Part shown: piece by piece, positions 1 through 6,485 of the stretch
Numbering within the stretch: the stretch's first letter is position 1
Layout: each line of letters opens with the position of its first letter
DNA from: Candidatus Bathyarchaeota archaeon
Lineage (GTDB): Archaea; Thermoproteota; Bathyarchaeia; 40CM-2-53-6; RBG-13-38-9
Reading direction: 5' to 3'
Length of the DNA stretch: 11,976 nucleotides
Assembly: GCA_026394315.1 (NCBI GenBank)
Contig: JAPKYM010000227.1
Coordinates: 1 to 11,976 of the forward strand
Made by a program: the position numbers and the translations under genes
Notes under the pieces: generated by a model
What the model saw: only the letters and a program-made list of their open reading frames with translations
The model's database searches: none
Told to the model about the DNA's origin: nothing

Positions 1-345
1 TACGGGACCGCACCCCGAAAACGGTACATAGGCATCCTTACCCGTATGAGAAGACCGCATGAATGTCCAAGATGCCAGGTAAAAGCCACCAGGCGTGTGA
101 GCGTCGGAATATGGCAGTGCAGGAGATGTGGAAACCAATTCACGGGTGGAGCCTACATGCCATTCACAAAGGTCGGGGAAGCAGCAAAGAGATCAGCTGC
201 AGCAGCCGCCTTCTCAGTTGCCGCTGTTGCGGGCTCAGGTGCCGCAGCCGACTTGGAAGCAGCTGATAAGGAAGCTGGCAAACCGAAGAGAAAGCCCCGC
301 CGAAAGAAGACCATGAAGGAGGCTCCGAAGGAAGAGGCTACGTGA
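1..345 (+). CDS. rpl37ae: 50S ribosomal protein L37Ae (5' partial)
   Basis: Zinc-ribbon protein of the large ribosomal subunit. The frame is open from base 1, and the residues before the internal ATG at 46 (YGTAPRKRY...) match the basic N-terminal region of L37Ae, so the true start lies left of the window. The zinc finger is visible as CPRC near 64-75 and CRRC near 115-126, around the family-typical SVGIWQC, followed by GGAY. Archaeal homologues normally end soon after GGAY plus a short tail. Here about 55 more residues follow: an Ala-rich stretch, then a Lys/Arg-rich end (KPKRKPRRKK). The TGA stop at 343-345 overlaps the GTG start of the Brix gene by 4 nt, implying translational coupling. 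The rpoP gene often found just after rpl37ae in archaea is absent here. Identity is very likely; the tail is unusual. Confidence 0.93.
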   Translation, partial: YGTAPRKRYIGILTRMRRPHECPRCQVKATRRVSVGIWQCRRCGNQFTGGAYMPFTKVGEAAKRSAAAAAFSVAAVAGSGAAADLEAADKEAGKPKRKPRRKKTMKEAPKEEAT

Positions 346-857
346 TAACTGTAACCACTGGAAGAAATCCTTCTCAAAGTACCCGGCGCCTATCTAAAGA
401 AATCGCCGGATACATACCGGAAACACGTAGACTCCTACGAGGCAAGCTTAGTCTAGGTCAGCTAGCGGAAAAGATCGCCTCAGAAGGCCTCAACCGCATG
501 ATTTTGATATATAGAGGCTTTGGGGGGCCAAGTCAACTTGAACTGATTAGACTCGACAATTTCGAATTCAAGAGAACCCCTCCAACAATACTCTTGAAGA
601 ATGTTGAGTTTAAACCGGCAGGAAAAAGACGTAGAACCAAAGTTGAATGCGTAACTGCGGACTCAAAAGGGAGCCTGCGTCTTGCCAGAGTGCTTTCCAA
701 TTTTCTTGAACTGCCTCTAGCCGAATACGAAAATGCCGACTTCGAATACTCACTCCATCTATCGGAGAAAGGAAAGAATTTCACGATCTCTCCAGTCCAC
801 CTTCGAACAAAGGAGGCAATGGGTTTCATCATATCAACTAAGAAGTTGAGTTGGTGA
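342..857 (+). CDS. Brix domain-containing ribosome biogenesis protein (archaeal Imp4-like)
   Basis: A 171-residue single-domain Brix protein, the usual size of the archaeal form. Eukaryotic relatives (Imp4, Rpf1, Brx1) act in rRNA processing and subunit assembly, and the archaeal protein is inferred to bind rRNA during assembly. Visible family features are the N-terminal TTGRNPSQSTRRLSKE segment, the middle RMILIYRGFGGPS strand-turn region and the C-terminal MGFIISTKKLSW end. The start is GTG at 342, overlapping the L37Ae stop, and no better start exists nearby. The position between L37Ae and Pcc1 is a common archaeal arrangement and supports the call. The ORF is uninterrupted, and codon use resembles its neighbours. 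Confidence 0.9.
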   Translation: MITVTTGRNPSQSTRRLSKEIAGYIPETRRLLRGKLSLGQLAEKIASEGLNRMILIYRGFGGPSQLELIRLDNFEFKRTPPTILLKNVEFKPAGKRRRTKVECVTADSKGSLRLARVLSNFLELPLAEYENADFEYSLHLSEKGKNFTISPVHLRTKEAMGFIISTKKLSW

Positions 858-863
858 ATCTGG

Positions 864-1124
864 ATGCGCCGCATGAGCAAGCGCGTAGAGGTTGAGGTTG
901 TAATCCCCTTTGGAAACCATTCGAGTCTAAAGGCTATAACGAAAGCATTGAATACAAATGAGGTGGACCCTCCAACCCACAAGAGTCAGTTGAGAATCAC
1001 GGCTCGTCAGAAGTCGCTCATCCTACATGTCCAAGCAGATGAACTTCCATCTTTAAGAGCTGTCCTTAACTCCAATCTAAGATCGGTGCTGGCTTGGAAG
1101 AGAATTGTCGAGGCACTCGAGTGA
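864..1124 (+). CDS. pcc1: KEOPS complex subunit Pcc1
   Basis: A small (86-residue) alpha/beta protein of the Pcc1 family, the dimerisation subunit of KEOPS, which with Kae1, Bud32 and Cgi121 makes the t6A37 modification on ANN-decoding tRNAs. It shows the family pattern: an N-terminal beta strand (VEVEVVIPF), a central helix (LKAITKAL), a strand rich in alternating hydrophobics (SLILHVQADELPSLRAVLNS) and a C-terminal helix (LRSVLAWKRIVEAL). The SLRAxLNSxLR segment is especially typical. ATG at 864 is used; ATG at 873 (MSKRVEVEV) is an equally reasonable start. It lies 6 nt after the Brix stop, so it is probably cotranscribed. Confidence 0.88.
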   Translation: MRRMSKRVEVEVVIPFGNHSSLKAITKALNTNEVDPPTHKSQLRITARQKSLILHVQADELPSLRAVLNSNLRSVLAWKRIVEALE

Positions 1125-1163
1125 ACACTGCCACAAGCGAATTGAGGATAAATACCGACTCAC

Positions 1164-1433
1164 GTGAACGATCGAAGTCACATCCTTTTCGACGTAAATT
1201 TTCATTCTGAAGGTAACGGCTTGCATACGGCGATTACGCGATCCAATTGCAGAGACGTCCAAAGTAAAGATCATCAAACTCAGTTTCAAGCAACTTTCGC
1301 ATCACAACGAACATTCTATATATTACATGAGCGTAACATTCGAGTGCTACTGTTCTCTGACTTGAATGACACTCAGGTCGGGGGTGAACAATTGCCAAAG
1401 GCAAAGGCTAAGAAAAAAGCTAAGAAGAAATGA
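1164..1433 (+). CDS. Doubtful hypothetical protein with Lys-rich C-terminus
   Basis: An 89-codon open frame starting at GTG 1164, with no recognisable domain. The body is polar and rich in His, Asn, Gln and Thr, unlike the neighbouring proteins. The last 11 residues are alternating Lys/Ala (KAKAKKKAKKK), the kind of end seen on some archaeal ribosomal or nucleic-acid-binding proteins. A TATA-like motif at 1148-1154 would place transcription start after the GTG, which argues against this start unless it is read from the pcc1 transcript. It may be a chance ORF inside a regulatory interval, or a degraded gene. Confidence 0.2.
   Translation: MNDRSHILFDVNFHSEGNGLHTAITRSNCRDVQSKDHQTQFQATFASQRTFYILHERNIRVLLFSDLNDTQVGGEQLPKAKAKKKAKKK
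1317..1325 (+). promoter_or_regulatory. Possible archaeal TATA box for the prefoldin beta transcript
   Basis: The run TATATATTA is the best TATA-like match in the interval. Transcription would begin about 25 nt downstream, near 1345, giving a roughly 200-nt leader before the prefoldin ATG at 1550 that would include the paired element at 1448-1537. No clear BRE was identified. Assignment rests on motif and position only. Confidence 0.35.
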
Positions 1434-1447
1434 TGAGACAAGACTCA

Positions 1448-1537
1448 GGTGTGCCCAGCACAACGTGACATTGATAGAAAATATCACCATGTCAGTTAGG
1501 TTCATATCTAAGTAACCATCAGCTTACTGGGCATACC
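1448..1537 (+). other. Predicted structured RNA element (multi-helix) upstream of prefoldin beta
   Basis: The ends pair over 11 bp: GGTGTGCCCAG (1448-1458) with CTGGGCATACC (1527-1537), one G-U pair and no mismatch. Inside, TGACAT (1466-1471) pairs with ATGTCA (1489-1494), and stacked on it TGATA (1472-1476) pairs with TATCA (1482-1486) around a GAAAA loop, leaving a CC bulge. A third weaker helix is possible: GGTT 1499-1502 with AACC 1514-1517, or TTAG 1496-1499 with CTAA 1508-1511. The result is a three-way junction of about 90 nt ending 12 nt before the prefoldin ATG. It could be a leader or cis-regulatory RNA, a small ncRNA, or a miniature element with 11-bp terminal inverted repeats, although no target-site duplication is obvious. 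It is not a standard tRNA: there is no T-arm in register. Confidence 0.5.
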
Positions 1538-1549
1538 AACTTTGTCGAG

Positions 1550-1924
1550 ATGTCACAATTGGAAGCAGAACCAGAGATACCGCCAGATGTTAGAGAGCAA
1601 CTTGTAAGACTTCAGCAACTGCAGCAGACCCTTCAGGCAGTTCTCTCTCAAAAGCAGCAACTTGAACTGGAGAAGACAGAGACTCAAAAAGCCCTCGCGG
1701 AACTGGATAAGGTGACCGATGATACGCCAGTCTACAAAAGCTTGGGAAGCATACTGATGAAGTCTGATCGGCAGAAACTGCTGGTCGAGCTTAAAGAGAA
1801 AAGTGAACTCACTAACACGCGAGTTACAGTTCTAGGAAAACAGGAAGAAAGAACAAGGAGTCGACTCAAAGAACTTCAGCAGAAGCTTCAGGAGAGGCTC
1901 GGGGCGCCTTCAGAATCCAAGTGA
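1550..1924 (+). CDS. pfdB: Prefoldin subunit beta
   Basis: A 124-residue subunit of the hexameric prefoldin chaperone (two alpha, four beta), which captures unfolded proteins and passes them to the thermosome in the cytoplasm. The sequence is the expected long coiled coil, a central hairpin and a second coiled coil. The N-terminal helix runs from about residue 10 to 55 (VREQLVRLQQLQQTLQ...). The hairpin region contains DDTPVYKSLGSILMK, a strong beta-subunit signature. The C-terminal helix runs from about residue 78 to 117. ATG at 1550 is the natural start; no clear Shine-Dalgarno precedes it. The DUF3194 gene begins 9 nt downstream, matching the common archaeal pair. Confidence 0.95.
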   Translation: MSQLEAEPEIPPDVREQLVRLQQLQQTLQAVLSQKQQLELEKTETQKALAELDKVTDDTPVYKSLGSILMKSDRQKLLVELKEKSELTNTRVTVLGKQEERTRSRLKELQQKLQERLGAPSESK

Positions 1925-1933
1925 TTCAGAAGA

Positions 1934-2239
1934 ATGGGCAGATCGGAAGGCGCACGCTTCAAGCTGAAGAGAAAGCCTTCAGAAGAAGAACTAGAGCAGA
2001 CATGTGAAGCAGCCGAGAGTGCTGCACGAAGAGCTCTTTTTGCAGAGTTCGATCCAAAACAGATCTCAGACTTTGAGATAGCGATCGAGACGGTCGGAGA
2101 CAGGCCCCTGTACCTTAGTGTTGAAATCTCCGTGTTCTCAAATTTCCCTCCAGACCGGCTCAAAGATCTCGTTGATAAAGCATGCGACGAAGCATTCAGA
2201 GCAGCTGAGAAGAAGGCCAAGGAACTCAACTATGCGTGA
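1934..2239 (+). CDS. DUF3194-like archaeal protein
   Basis: A 101-residue acidic protein that I match to the DUF3194 family by its pattern and by its place after prefoldin beta. It has an N-terminal helix (EEELEQTCEAAESAARRALFAE), a two-stranded sheet (ISDFEIAIETVGDRPLYLSVEISVF) and a C-terminal helix (LKDLVDKACDEAFRAAEKKAKEL). No catalytic residues are apparent and the family's function is unknown. Genomic pairing with prefoldin suggests a role near protein folding or translation, but that is inference. Its stop overlaps the next gene's start by 8 nt, so translation of the two is probably coupled. Confidence 0.75.
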   Translation: MGRSEGARFKLKRKPSEEELEQTCEAAESAARRALFAEFDPKQISDFEIAIETVGDRPLYLSVEISVFSNFPPDRLKDLVDKACDEAFRAAEKKAKELNYA

Positions 2240-3242
2240 CTTCTCCAGAATCCAACCGATCATTAGAAAGCTCAAATCAATCATAATTCTCACTCATCGA
2301 AACAGCGATCTAGACGCCATTTGCTCAGCATCAGCTCTAAGAAGCCTTCTACTGAAGATGAATCCTAACCTCTCCGTAGCAATAGGAACGCCGGAAGGTG
2401 TAAACAAGGTCTGCGAGAAGATACTCAGCAACTTCGAAGTGCGATATGATCCAAATCCCACCATGGAGGGAATCGACATGGTGTTCACAGTAGACACAAA
2501 CAATTTCCAGCAATTAGGTACACTCGCGTCAACCCTAGAAAACCTTAAGGCGCCTATCATAATGGTCGATCACCACTACCCCCACCCATCAATGAAACGT
2601 TTCACTAAGATCGGGTTCTGTGACGATAAATCCACATCAACATGCGAGATAGTCTGCCAATTCTATAAGCGGATGCGAATCAAGCTGAGAAAACGAGATG
2701 CAGAGCTACTACTCGTGGGAATTCTATTTGAGACTCGGCATCTCAGACTGGCCACCTCGAGAACTCTGCTAACAGTTGTGGATCTTATCAAACAAGGAGT
2801 CAAAGTAGAAGATCTCTATCCAATCCTGGAGTTCCCTATGGATGATTCTGAAAGAATGGCCCGGCTAAGGTCTGCACAGAGAGCCAGAATTCTTCGCAGC
2901 AACGGATCAGTCATAGTGACCTCGGAAGTTGGATCACATCAAGCATCCGCTGCACGAGCCCTCATAACGCTGGGAGCTGACTTGGCCGCAGTAGGTAGCG
3001 AAGACGGAAATCAGTTGAAACTTAGTCTCAGATCAACAAGAGAATTCTATCGTAAGCACAGAATCCACCTGGGAAGGGACCTGGCAAAACCATTAGGCGA
3101 CTTTCTTAACGGAACCGGTGGCGGGCATTCCCTAGCCGCCGGAGTCAACGGTTCCGGAAAGCTTGAAGATGCCCTGAGAAAGCTTACGAACATGATCAAG
3201 GATCAAATAGAAAGACCTCAGTTGTCACAGAAATCCTCTTGA
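2232..3242 (+). CDS. DHH/DHHA1 family phosphoesterase
   Basis: A 336-residue protein with the RecJ/NrnA-type two-domain layout. The DHH domain begins with THRNSDLDA (residues 21-29, the metal-binding motif I), continues with a VFTVDTNN strand and DHH itself at residues 113-115. The C-terminal DHHA1 domain ends in the glycine-rich GTGGGHSLAAG motif with its histidine near residue 299. Such enzymes hydrolyse phosphodiester bonds in nanoRNA, single-stranded DNA or cyclic dinucleotides using Mn2+; the substrate cannot be read from the sequence. Start at ATG 2232 is chosen because it overlaps the preceding stop by 8 nt and places motif I at the usual distance. Earlier in-frame starts would run through the upstream gene. 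Confidence 0.88.
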   Translation: MRDFSRIQPIIRKLKSIIILTHRNSDLDAICSASALRSLLLKMNPNLSVAIGTPEGVNKVCEKILSNFEVRYDPNPTMEGIDMVFTVDTNNFQQLGTLASTLENLKAPIIMVDHHYPHPSMKRFTKIGFCDDKSTSTCEIVCQFYKRMRIKLRKRDAELLLVGILFETRHLRLATSRTLLTVVDLIKQGVKVEDLYPILEFPMDDSERMARLRSAQRARILRSNGSVIVTSEVGSHQASAARALITLGADLAAVGSEDGNQLKLSLRSTREFYRKHRIHLGRDLAKPLGDFLNGTGGGHSLAAGVNGSGKLEDALRKLTNMIKDQIERPQLSQKSS

Positions 3243-3299
3243 ATTGAAAGCCTCTGAACTAATAGGATCTCTCCCTGAATCTCGCAATCTCAATCTGGA

Positions 3300-4124
3300 G
3301 TGTTACCGGAATTGGAAATAGTCAGTGCGCGCAATTTGACCTTCACCTACGCAGGTTCAAGGAGACCCGCAATAGAAGGTGTCAATTTCTCGGTCAGACA
3401 AGGCGAGTTCGTCGTCCTCACAGGTCCAAGTGGCTGCGGCAAAACAACTCTGGCGCGGTGCTTGAATGCTCTCATACCGAGCTTCTATCAAGGAGAGTTG
3501 TCCGGAAGCTTATCGGTTCTGAACAAGGATATATCAAACTCAAGTACAAGCGAACTCTCCAGAAAAGTGGGATTTGTTTTTCAAAACCCCGAGAATCAAT
3601 TGTTCTCACTTTCAGTTGAACGGGATGTGGCCTTCGGTCCAGAGAACTTGGGGCTTCCGAGAGAGGAAACGAAAAGGCGAGTCGACTGGGCCATGAGACT
3701 AACCGGAATAGACGGACTTCGAGAAGCCGCCCCATATGAACTCTCAGGTGGACAACAACAGCGAGCTGCTATAGCCTCTGTCTTGGCGATGAGACCCGAG
3801 ATAATGGTTCTAGATGAGCCAACCTCATTTCTCGACCCTCTCTCAGCATCTCAGATTCTGGAAGCCATAGCGAATCTGCGACAAGAAATCGGCATAACAA
3901 TAGTCCTCATTGAGCACCGGCTTGACTTGGCATCGAAATATGCCAACAGAATACTGATCATGGATAAAGGGCGGATTATCCTTGAGGGCCCGCCCTCAGA
4001 AGTCTATAGTGAAGAAGTAAGACTCATGGGAAAACCACTCTTGTTAAACACTTCAACGGCCTGCTCAAACCGACGAAAGGTGAAGTTACTATTGATGGTG
4101 TATCTACGAAGAAGACTACGGTAG
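3300..4124 (+). CDS. ecfA: ECF transporter ATP-binding protein EcfA (first ATPase; out-of-frame tail)
   Basis: ABC ATPase of an energy-coupling factor transporter, powering uptake of a vitamin or metal through EcfT and an S component. Counting from GTG 3300, Walker A is GPSGCGKTT (residues 42-50), the Q-loop is FVFQNPENQLF, the signature is LSGGQQQR, Walker B is IMVLDEPTSFLD, and the switch histidine is in IEHRLD. TTG at 3312 (MEIVSARN) is an equally good start and matches the family N-terminus, with a GGAG at 3297-3300 upstream. The ATPase domain is complete to about 4020. After about 4024 the frame encodes an atypical Leu/Arg-rich tail (ending RRRLR), because the DNA there belongs to the second ATPase read in another frame. 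The intact ancestor may have been two adjacent genes or one two-ATPase fusion. Confidence 0.88.
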   Translation: MLPELEIVSARNLTFTYAGSRRPAIEGVNFSVRQGEFVVLTGPSGCGKTTLARCLNALIPSFYQGELSGSLSVLNKDISNSSTSELSRKVGFVFQNPENQLFSLSVERDVAFGPENLGLPREETKRRVDWAMRLTGIDGLREAAPYELSGGQQQRAAIASVLAMRPEIMVLDEPTSFLDPLSASQILEAIANLRQEIGITIVLIEHRLDLASKYANRILIMDKGRIILEGPPSEVYSEEVRLMGKPLLLNTSTACSNRRKVKLLLMVYLRRRLR

Positions 4125-4744
4125 CCAATCTCTCAAGAAAGGTCGGACTTGTCTTCCAGAATCCTGATCATCAGTTGTTCTCCGAAACGGTGTTCCAAGA
4201 GGTAGCTTTCTCGATGAAAAACTTCGGCTATTCCGAAGAGGTCATAAAGAAAAGGGTTGATTTCATTCTTGAAACACTTGATCTGAGTTCGTACGCCGAT
4301 TCGTCACCATTCATGTTGAGCGGGGGAGAGCGTAAGAGAGTCGCCTTGGCTTCTGTCCTCGTCTCTGACCCAAAGCACATAGTTCTGGATGAACCAACAA
4401 TAGGACAGGATTTCCAGCAGAAAGACAAACTCAGGAACTTCATTATTCAGATGAATGCTCAGGGAAGAACCGTCGTCATTGTAACGCACGATGTGGAATT
4501 CGTAGTTGACTGCAAACCGAGAGTGATACTTGTCTCAGGAGGACATATCATAGCAGACGGCACGTATTACGAAGTCCTTTCGGACACTGCGCTCATACAG
4601 AAAGCCTCACTTACTTCACCGCAAATCGCGATGCTTATGCTGTCATTGAAGGACCTCGGCTTCAACCCCAAGATTCTGGACATCTACCAAGCTAAGGCGG
4701 ATCTCGAACAGAGGTTGAGTAATGTTGTCTATAAGGATGTTTGA
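4025..4744 (+). pseudogene. ecfA: Second ECF ATPase (EcfA), N-terminally truncated at Walker A
   Basis: In the frame ending at TGA 4742-4744, homology begins abruptly at HGKTTLVKHFNGLLKPTKG (from 4025), the end of a Walker A motif. It continues through VGLVFQNPDHQLF, signature LSGGERKR, Walker B IVLDEPTIGQD, switch VTHDVEF and a normal C-terminal extension. The first 40 or so residues of an ATPase (strands before Walker A and the first half of the P-loop) are missing. In-frame stops TAG 4007-4009 and TGA 4010-4012 lie just upstream. The only nearby start is TTG 4175, after the P-loop, which could not give an active ATPase. The junction looks like a deletion of roughly 200-300 nt (inferred from family lengths), not a multiple of three. 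Assembly error and real gene damage both fit. The stop overlaps the ecfT start. Confidence 0.8.
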
Positions 4745-5507
4745 AGGCTTCAAATTCAAACAGCGCAAGACACCGATTCATAGACTAGATCCTAGACCAA
4801 AATTCATGATTGCTCTAACGATCTTCGCACTCTCCCTGATCTTCGCGAATGTGATGGTTTTTCTGCTTCTGTTTCTGGCTCAGCTTCCTTTGGTCTGCAT
4901 TTCAAGGTCTGTTAGAAGATGGCTTGGATCCATCAAGGGAGGCGCAATTCTCGCTGCAATGATCTTCGTGATGAATTTCCTTACAGGATCAACCCTAGTA
5001 TTCTCTGCGACAATGACTCTGAGATTTCTTGTGCTAGTATCAGCCTTTTCTCTATTCTTCATGACGACTTCCCCCGACGATCTAGGCTTAGCTCTGGAGA
5101 AAGCAAGGGTTCCCTACACGTTGAGTTTCACCTTCACAATGGCGGTCAGATTGGTTCCAACTATAGCACTTGAAGCTCAGACGATAATTGATGCCCAGAG
5201 ATCTAGAGGACTGGAAATGGAGCGAGGGAACTTAATCCAGAGAATAAGAAACTACATCCCAATACTGATTCCGTTGATAGTATCGGCCATAAGACGGAGT
5301 ACAGAATTAGCCGAGGCGCTCGAATCCAGAGCCTTCGGTGTCACAAAGGATCGTGAGTCACTGGTTGAGCTTAGGATGAAGTTGTCAGATTACGCGACCG
5401 TAATAATCGCATTAGCAGTACTGGCTATTGGAATATATGTGCAGCTTTTAATTACACTACCTAGCCTTGACACTGGAATAAAAATGCCGGCTCTCTGGAA
5501 ATTCTGA
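4722..5507 (+). CDS. ecfT: ECF transporter transmembrane protein EcfT
   Basis: A 261-residue membrane coupling subunit that links the EcfA ATPases to a substrate-binding S component. It shows the conserved N-terminal HRLDPRPKF and hydrophobic segments at about residues 28-60, 70-90, 92-115 and 235-255. Two Ala-Arg-Gly coupling helices carry AQRSRG (158-163) and ALESRAFG (199-206), which contact the ATPase grooves. ATG at 4722 overlaps the preceding gene by 23 nt; ATG at 4737 (MFEGFKF) overlaps by 8 nt and is an equally good start. No S component lies in the window, so substrate cannot be named; it may be a shared (group II) module. The intact EcfT beside a broken ATPase is notable. Confidence 0.92.
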   Translation: MLSIRMFEGFKFKQRKTPIHRLDPRPKFMIALTIFALSLIFANVMVFLLLFLAQLPLVCISRSVRRWLGSIKGGAILAAMIFVMNFLTGSTLVFSATMTLRFLVLVSAFSLFFMTTSPDDLGLALEKARVPYTLSFTFTMAVRLVPTIALEAQTIIDAQRSRGLEMERGNLIQRIRNYIPILIPLIVSAIRRSTELAEALESRAFGVTKDRESLVELRMKLSDYATVIIALAVLAIGIYVQLLITLPSLDTGIKMPALWKF

Positions 5508-5583
5508 GGGTCTAATGGGTGGTCCCTGAATTACGCGTCAGTGATCCCTCCCATCGCACACTGCTGGACTTGAATGGGCGAGT

Positions 5584-5591
5584 CTTAAAAG
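5584..5591 (+). promoter_or_regulatory. Possible TATA box upstream of the 5715 gene
   Basis: CTTAAAAG resembles an archaeal TATA box. Transcription would begin near 5613, giving about a 100-nt leader to TTG 5715. It would also place the GTG at 5599 upstream of the transcript start, arguing against that short frame being a gene. Motif-only evidence. Confidence 0.3.
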
Positions 5592-5714
5592 AATAATCGT
5601 GATTGGAATCGGGAGTGAAATAGAGTTAGATCCTAAGATTCAAATCCTCAACTTCCAGAATATTCTCGAAAGAGGGAATTTGAAGTCACTGGCTCATAGT
5701 ACGGTGGTGATGTT

Positions 5715-6341
5715 TTGGGTAGCTTTGATACCTCAAGCTTTGCAGATAAGATTCTGGCCGCTTCTAGCCTTGCTTCTGAGGGTTTAGAAGGCGAAGTTGA
5801 ATTTGCATTAACAGACGAAGCGCTGAACAGTTCCTCAACGAGGGAGAACATAAGCAAATATGCTGAAGAACACTCACGTGAAGGATTTGCTTTCGATGGG
5901 TGCGTCAGCATTAGAGCTGTAAGGCCCTCGCGCAGAGTAACCCTTGTGACTGGGGCGCCAGTCAGACCAATTGAAGAAAGAGTCAGAGACCTCCTGATTC
6001 TTCTTTCAGAAATGGGTCGCCTTGAAGATTTGGTGCAGTACGTTCTTGTCCATGCAACCCCAAGAGAACCAAAGATGTTCTACACGCAGTCTGAAGAATC
6101 TAAAGACATGGATCCTGCGATCCGAGAGCGGCTGCGGCAACTCGAATCCAAATGGGCTGAGATGCCTGAACTGGGAAGACAATTGCTAACCGTCACATTC
6201 CTGATTGAGAATGATAACTCATATGAGATAGAGGTCGAAAAAGCAGAAGGCCCCTTGAAGGGAAAAGAAAGTCAAGCCAAAGACATAGTGAATTCAATTT
6301 TCCAGTCAAGATTGAAACTTGTCAGGAGTTACACAAAATAG
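5715..6341 (+). CDS. Uncharacterised acidic protein
   Basis: A 208-residue soluble protein with no signal peptide, membrane segment or domain that I recognise. It has an N-terminal Ser/Ala-rich helix-like region, a central segment (ERVRDLLILLSEMGRLEDLVQYVLVHA), a charged linker and a C-terminal strand-helix (LLTVTFLIENDNSYEIEVEKAEG). TTG at 5715 is the first start after an in-frame TAG (5697-5699); GGTGGTGA at 5703-5710 is a plausible ribosome site just before it. The frame upstream of that TAG stays open back to TAA 5634 and reads protein-like (EFEVTGS before the TAG, YGGDV after it), so the N-terminus may extend further. The stop is TAG 6339-6341, and the frame remains open beyond it into the XPF gene. 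Most likely cotranscribed with XPF; function unknown. Confidence 0.6.
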   Translation: MGSFDTSSFADKILAASSLASEGLEGEVEFALTDEALNSSSTRENISKYAEEHSREGFAFDGCVSIRAVRPSRRVTLVTGAPVRPIEERVRDLLILLSEMGRLEDLVQYVLVHATPREPKMFYTQSEESKDMDPAIRERLRQLESKWAEMPELGRQLLTVTFLIENDNSYEIEVEKAEGPLKGKESQAKDIVNSIFQSRLKLVRSYTK

Positions 6342-6485
6342 CCTCCCTTGAACATGCTGATTCGGCACCGGACAGCTCGCGCGCTAGACCTTTGTCCACT
6401 TGCTGCATCTGGCAGTGCTGAGCGATCGCTTAATGAGGTATTGCCGAACAAAGTTCTTTGGGGCAAGCCGACAGGGCGTAAGAAA

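Larger units (their letters stand above)
1125..1549. other. 425-nt interval without a convincing gene
   Basis: This interval separates pcc1 from prefoldin beta. It contains TATA-like motifs at 1148-1154 and 1317-1325, an 8-nt direct repeat ACTCAGGT at 1371-1378 and 1443-1450, and a strongly base-paired element at 1448-1537 (separate entries). The longest open frame is GTG 1164 to TGA 1433 (89 codons). Its product has no family features I recognise, apart from a lysine-rich end (KAKAKKKAKKK). I saw no tRNA cloverleaf, no RNase P core motif and no SRP RNA motif. Confidence 0.6.

Noticed and set aside
533..982. Minus-strand frame of 149 codons across the Brix and pcc1 genes
   Set aside because: It is antisense to two well-recognised proteins and shows no family features.
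1430..1436. ATGATGA resembling a C box of a C/D guide RNA
   Set aside because: No D box (CTGA) or C'/D' pair follows at suitable spacing; the motif overlaps the TGA that ends a lysine-rich frame.
1448..1537. tRNA gene in the paired element
   Set aside because: The outer stem resembles an acceptor stem, but no T-arm lies directly before its 3' strand and no anticodon arm is in register. The GTTCATAT loop has 8 nt and a poor stem.
2118..2231. Upstream start for the DHH protein
   Set aside because: It would run 114 nt inside the DUF3194 gene, and the added residues are a shadow of that gene. ATG 2232 fits motif spacing and the short overlap.
5599..5787. 62-codon frame starting GTG, ending TAG
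   Set aside because: It overlaps the start of the 208-residue frame, its product has no protein-like pattern, and the likely promoter would start transcription after its GTG.
6348..6485. N-terminal extension of XPF from TTG 6348
   Set aside because: The 46 residues do not resemble any ERCC4 protein; VRVIVDERE after ATG 6486 is the normal beginning. The open frame is kept only as part of a finding.
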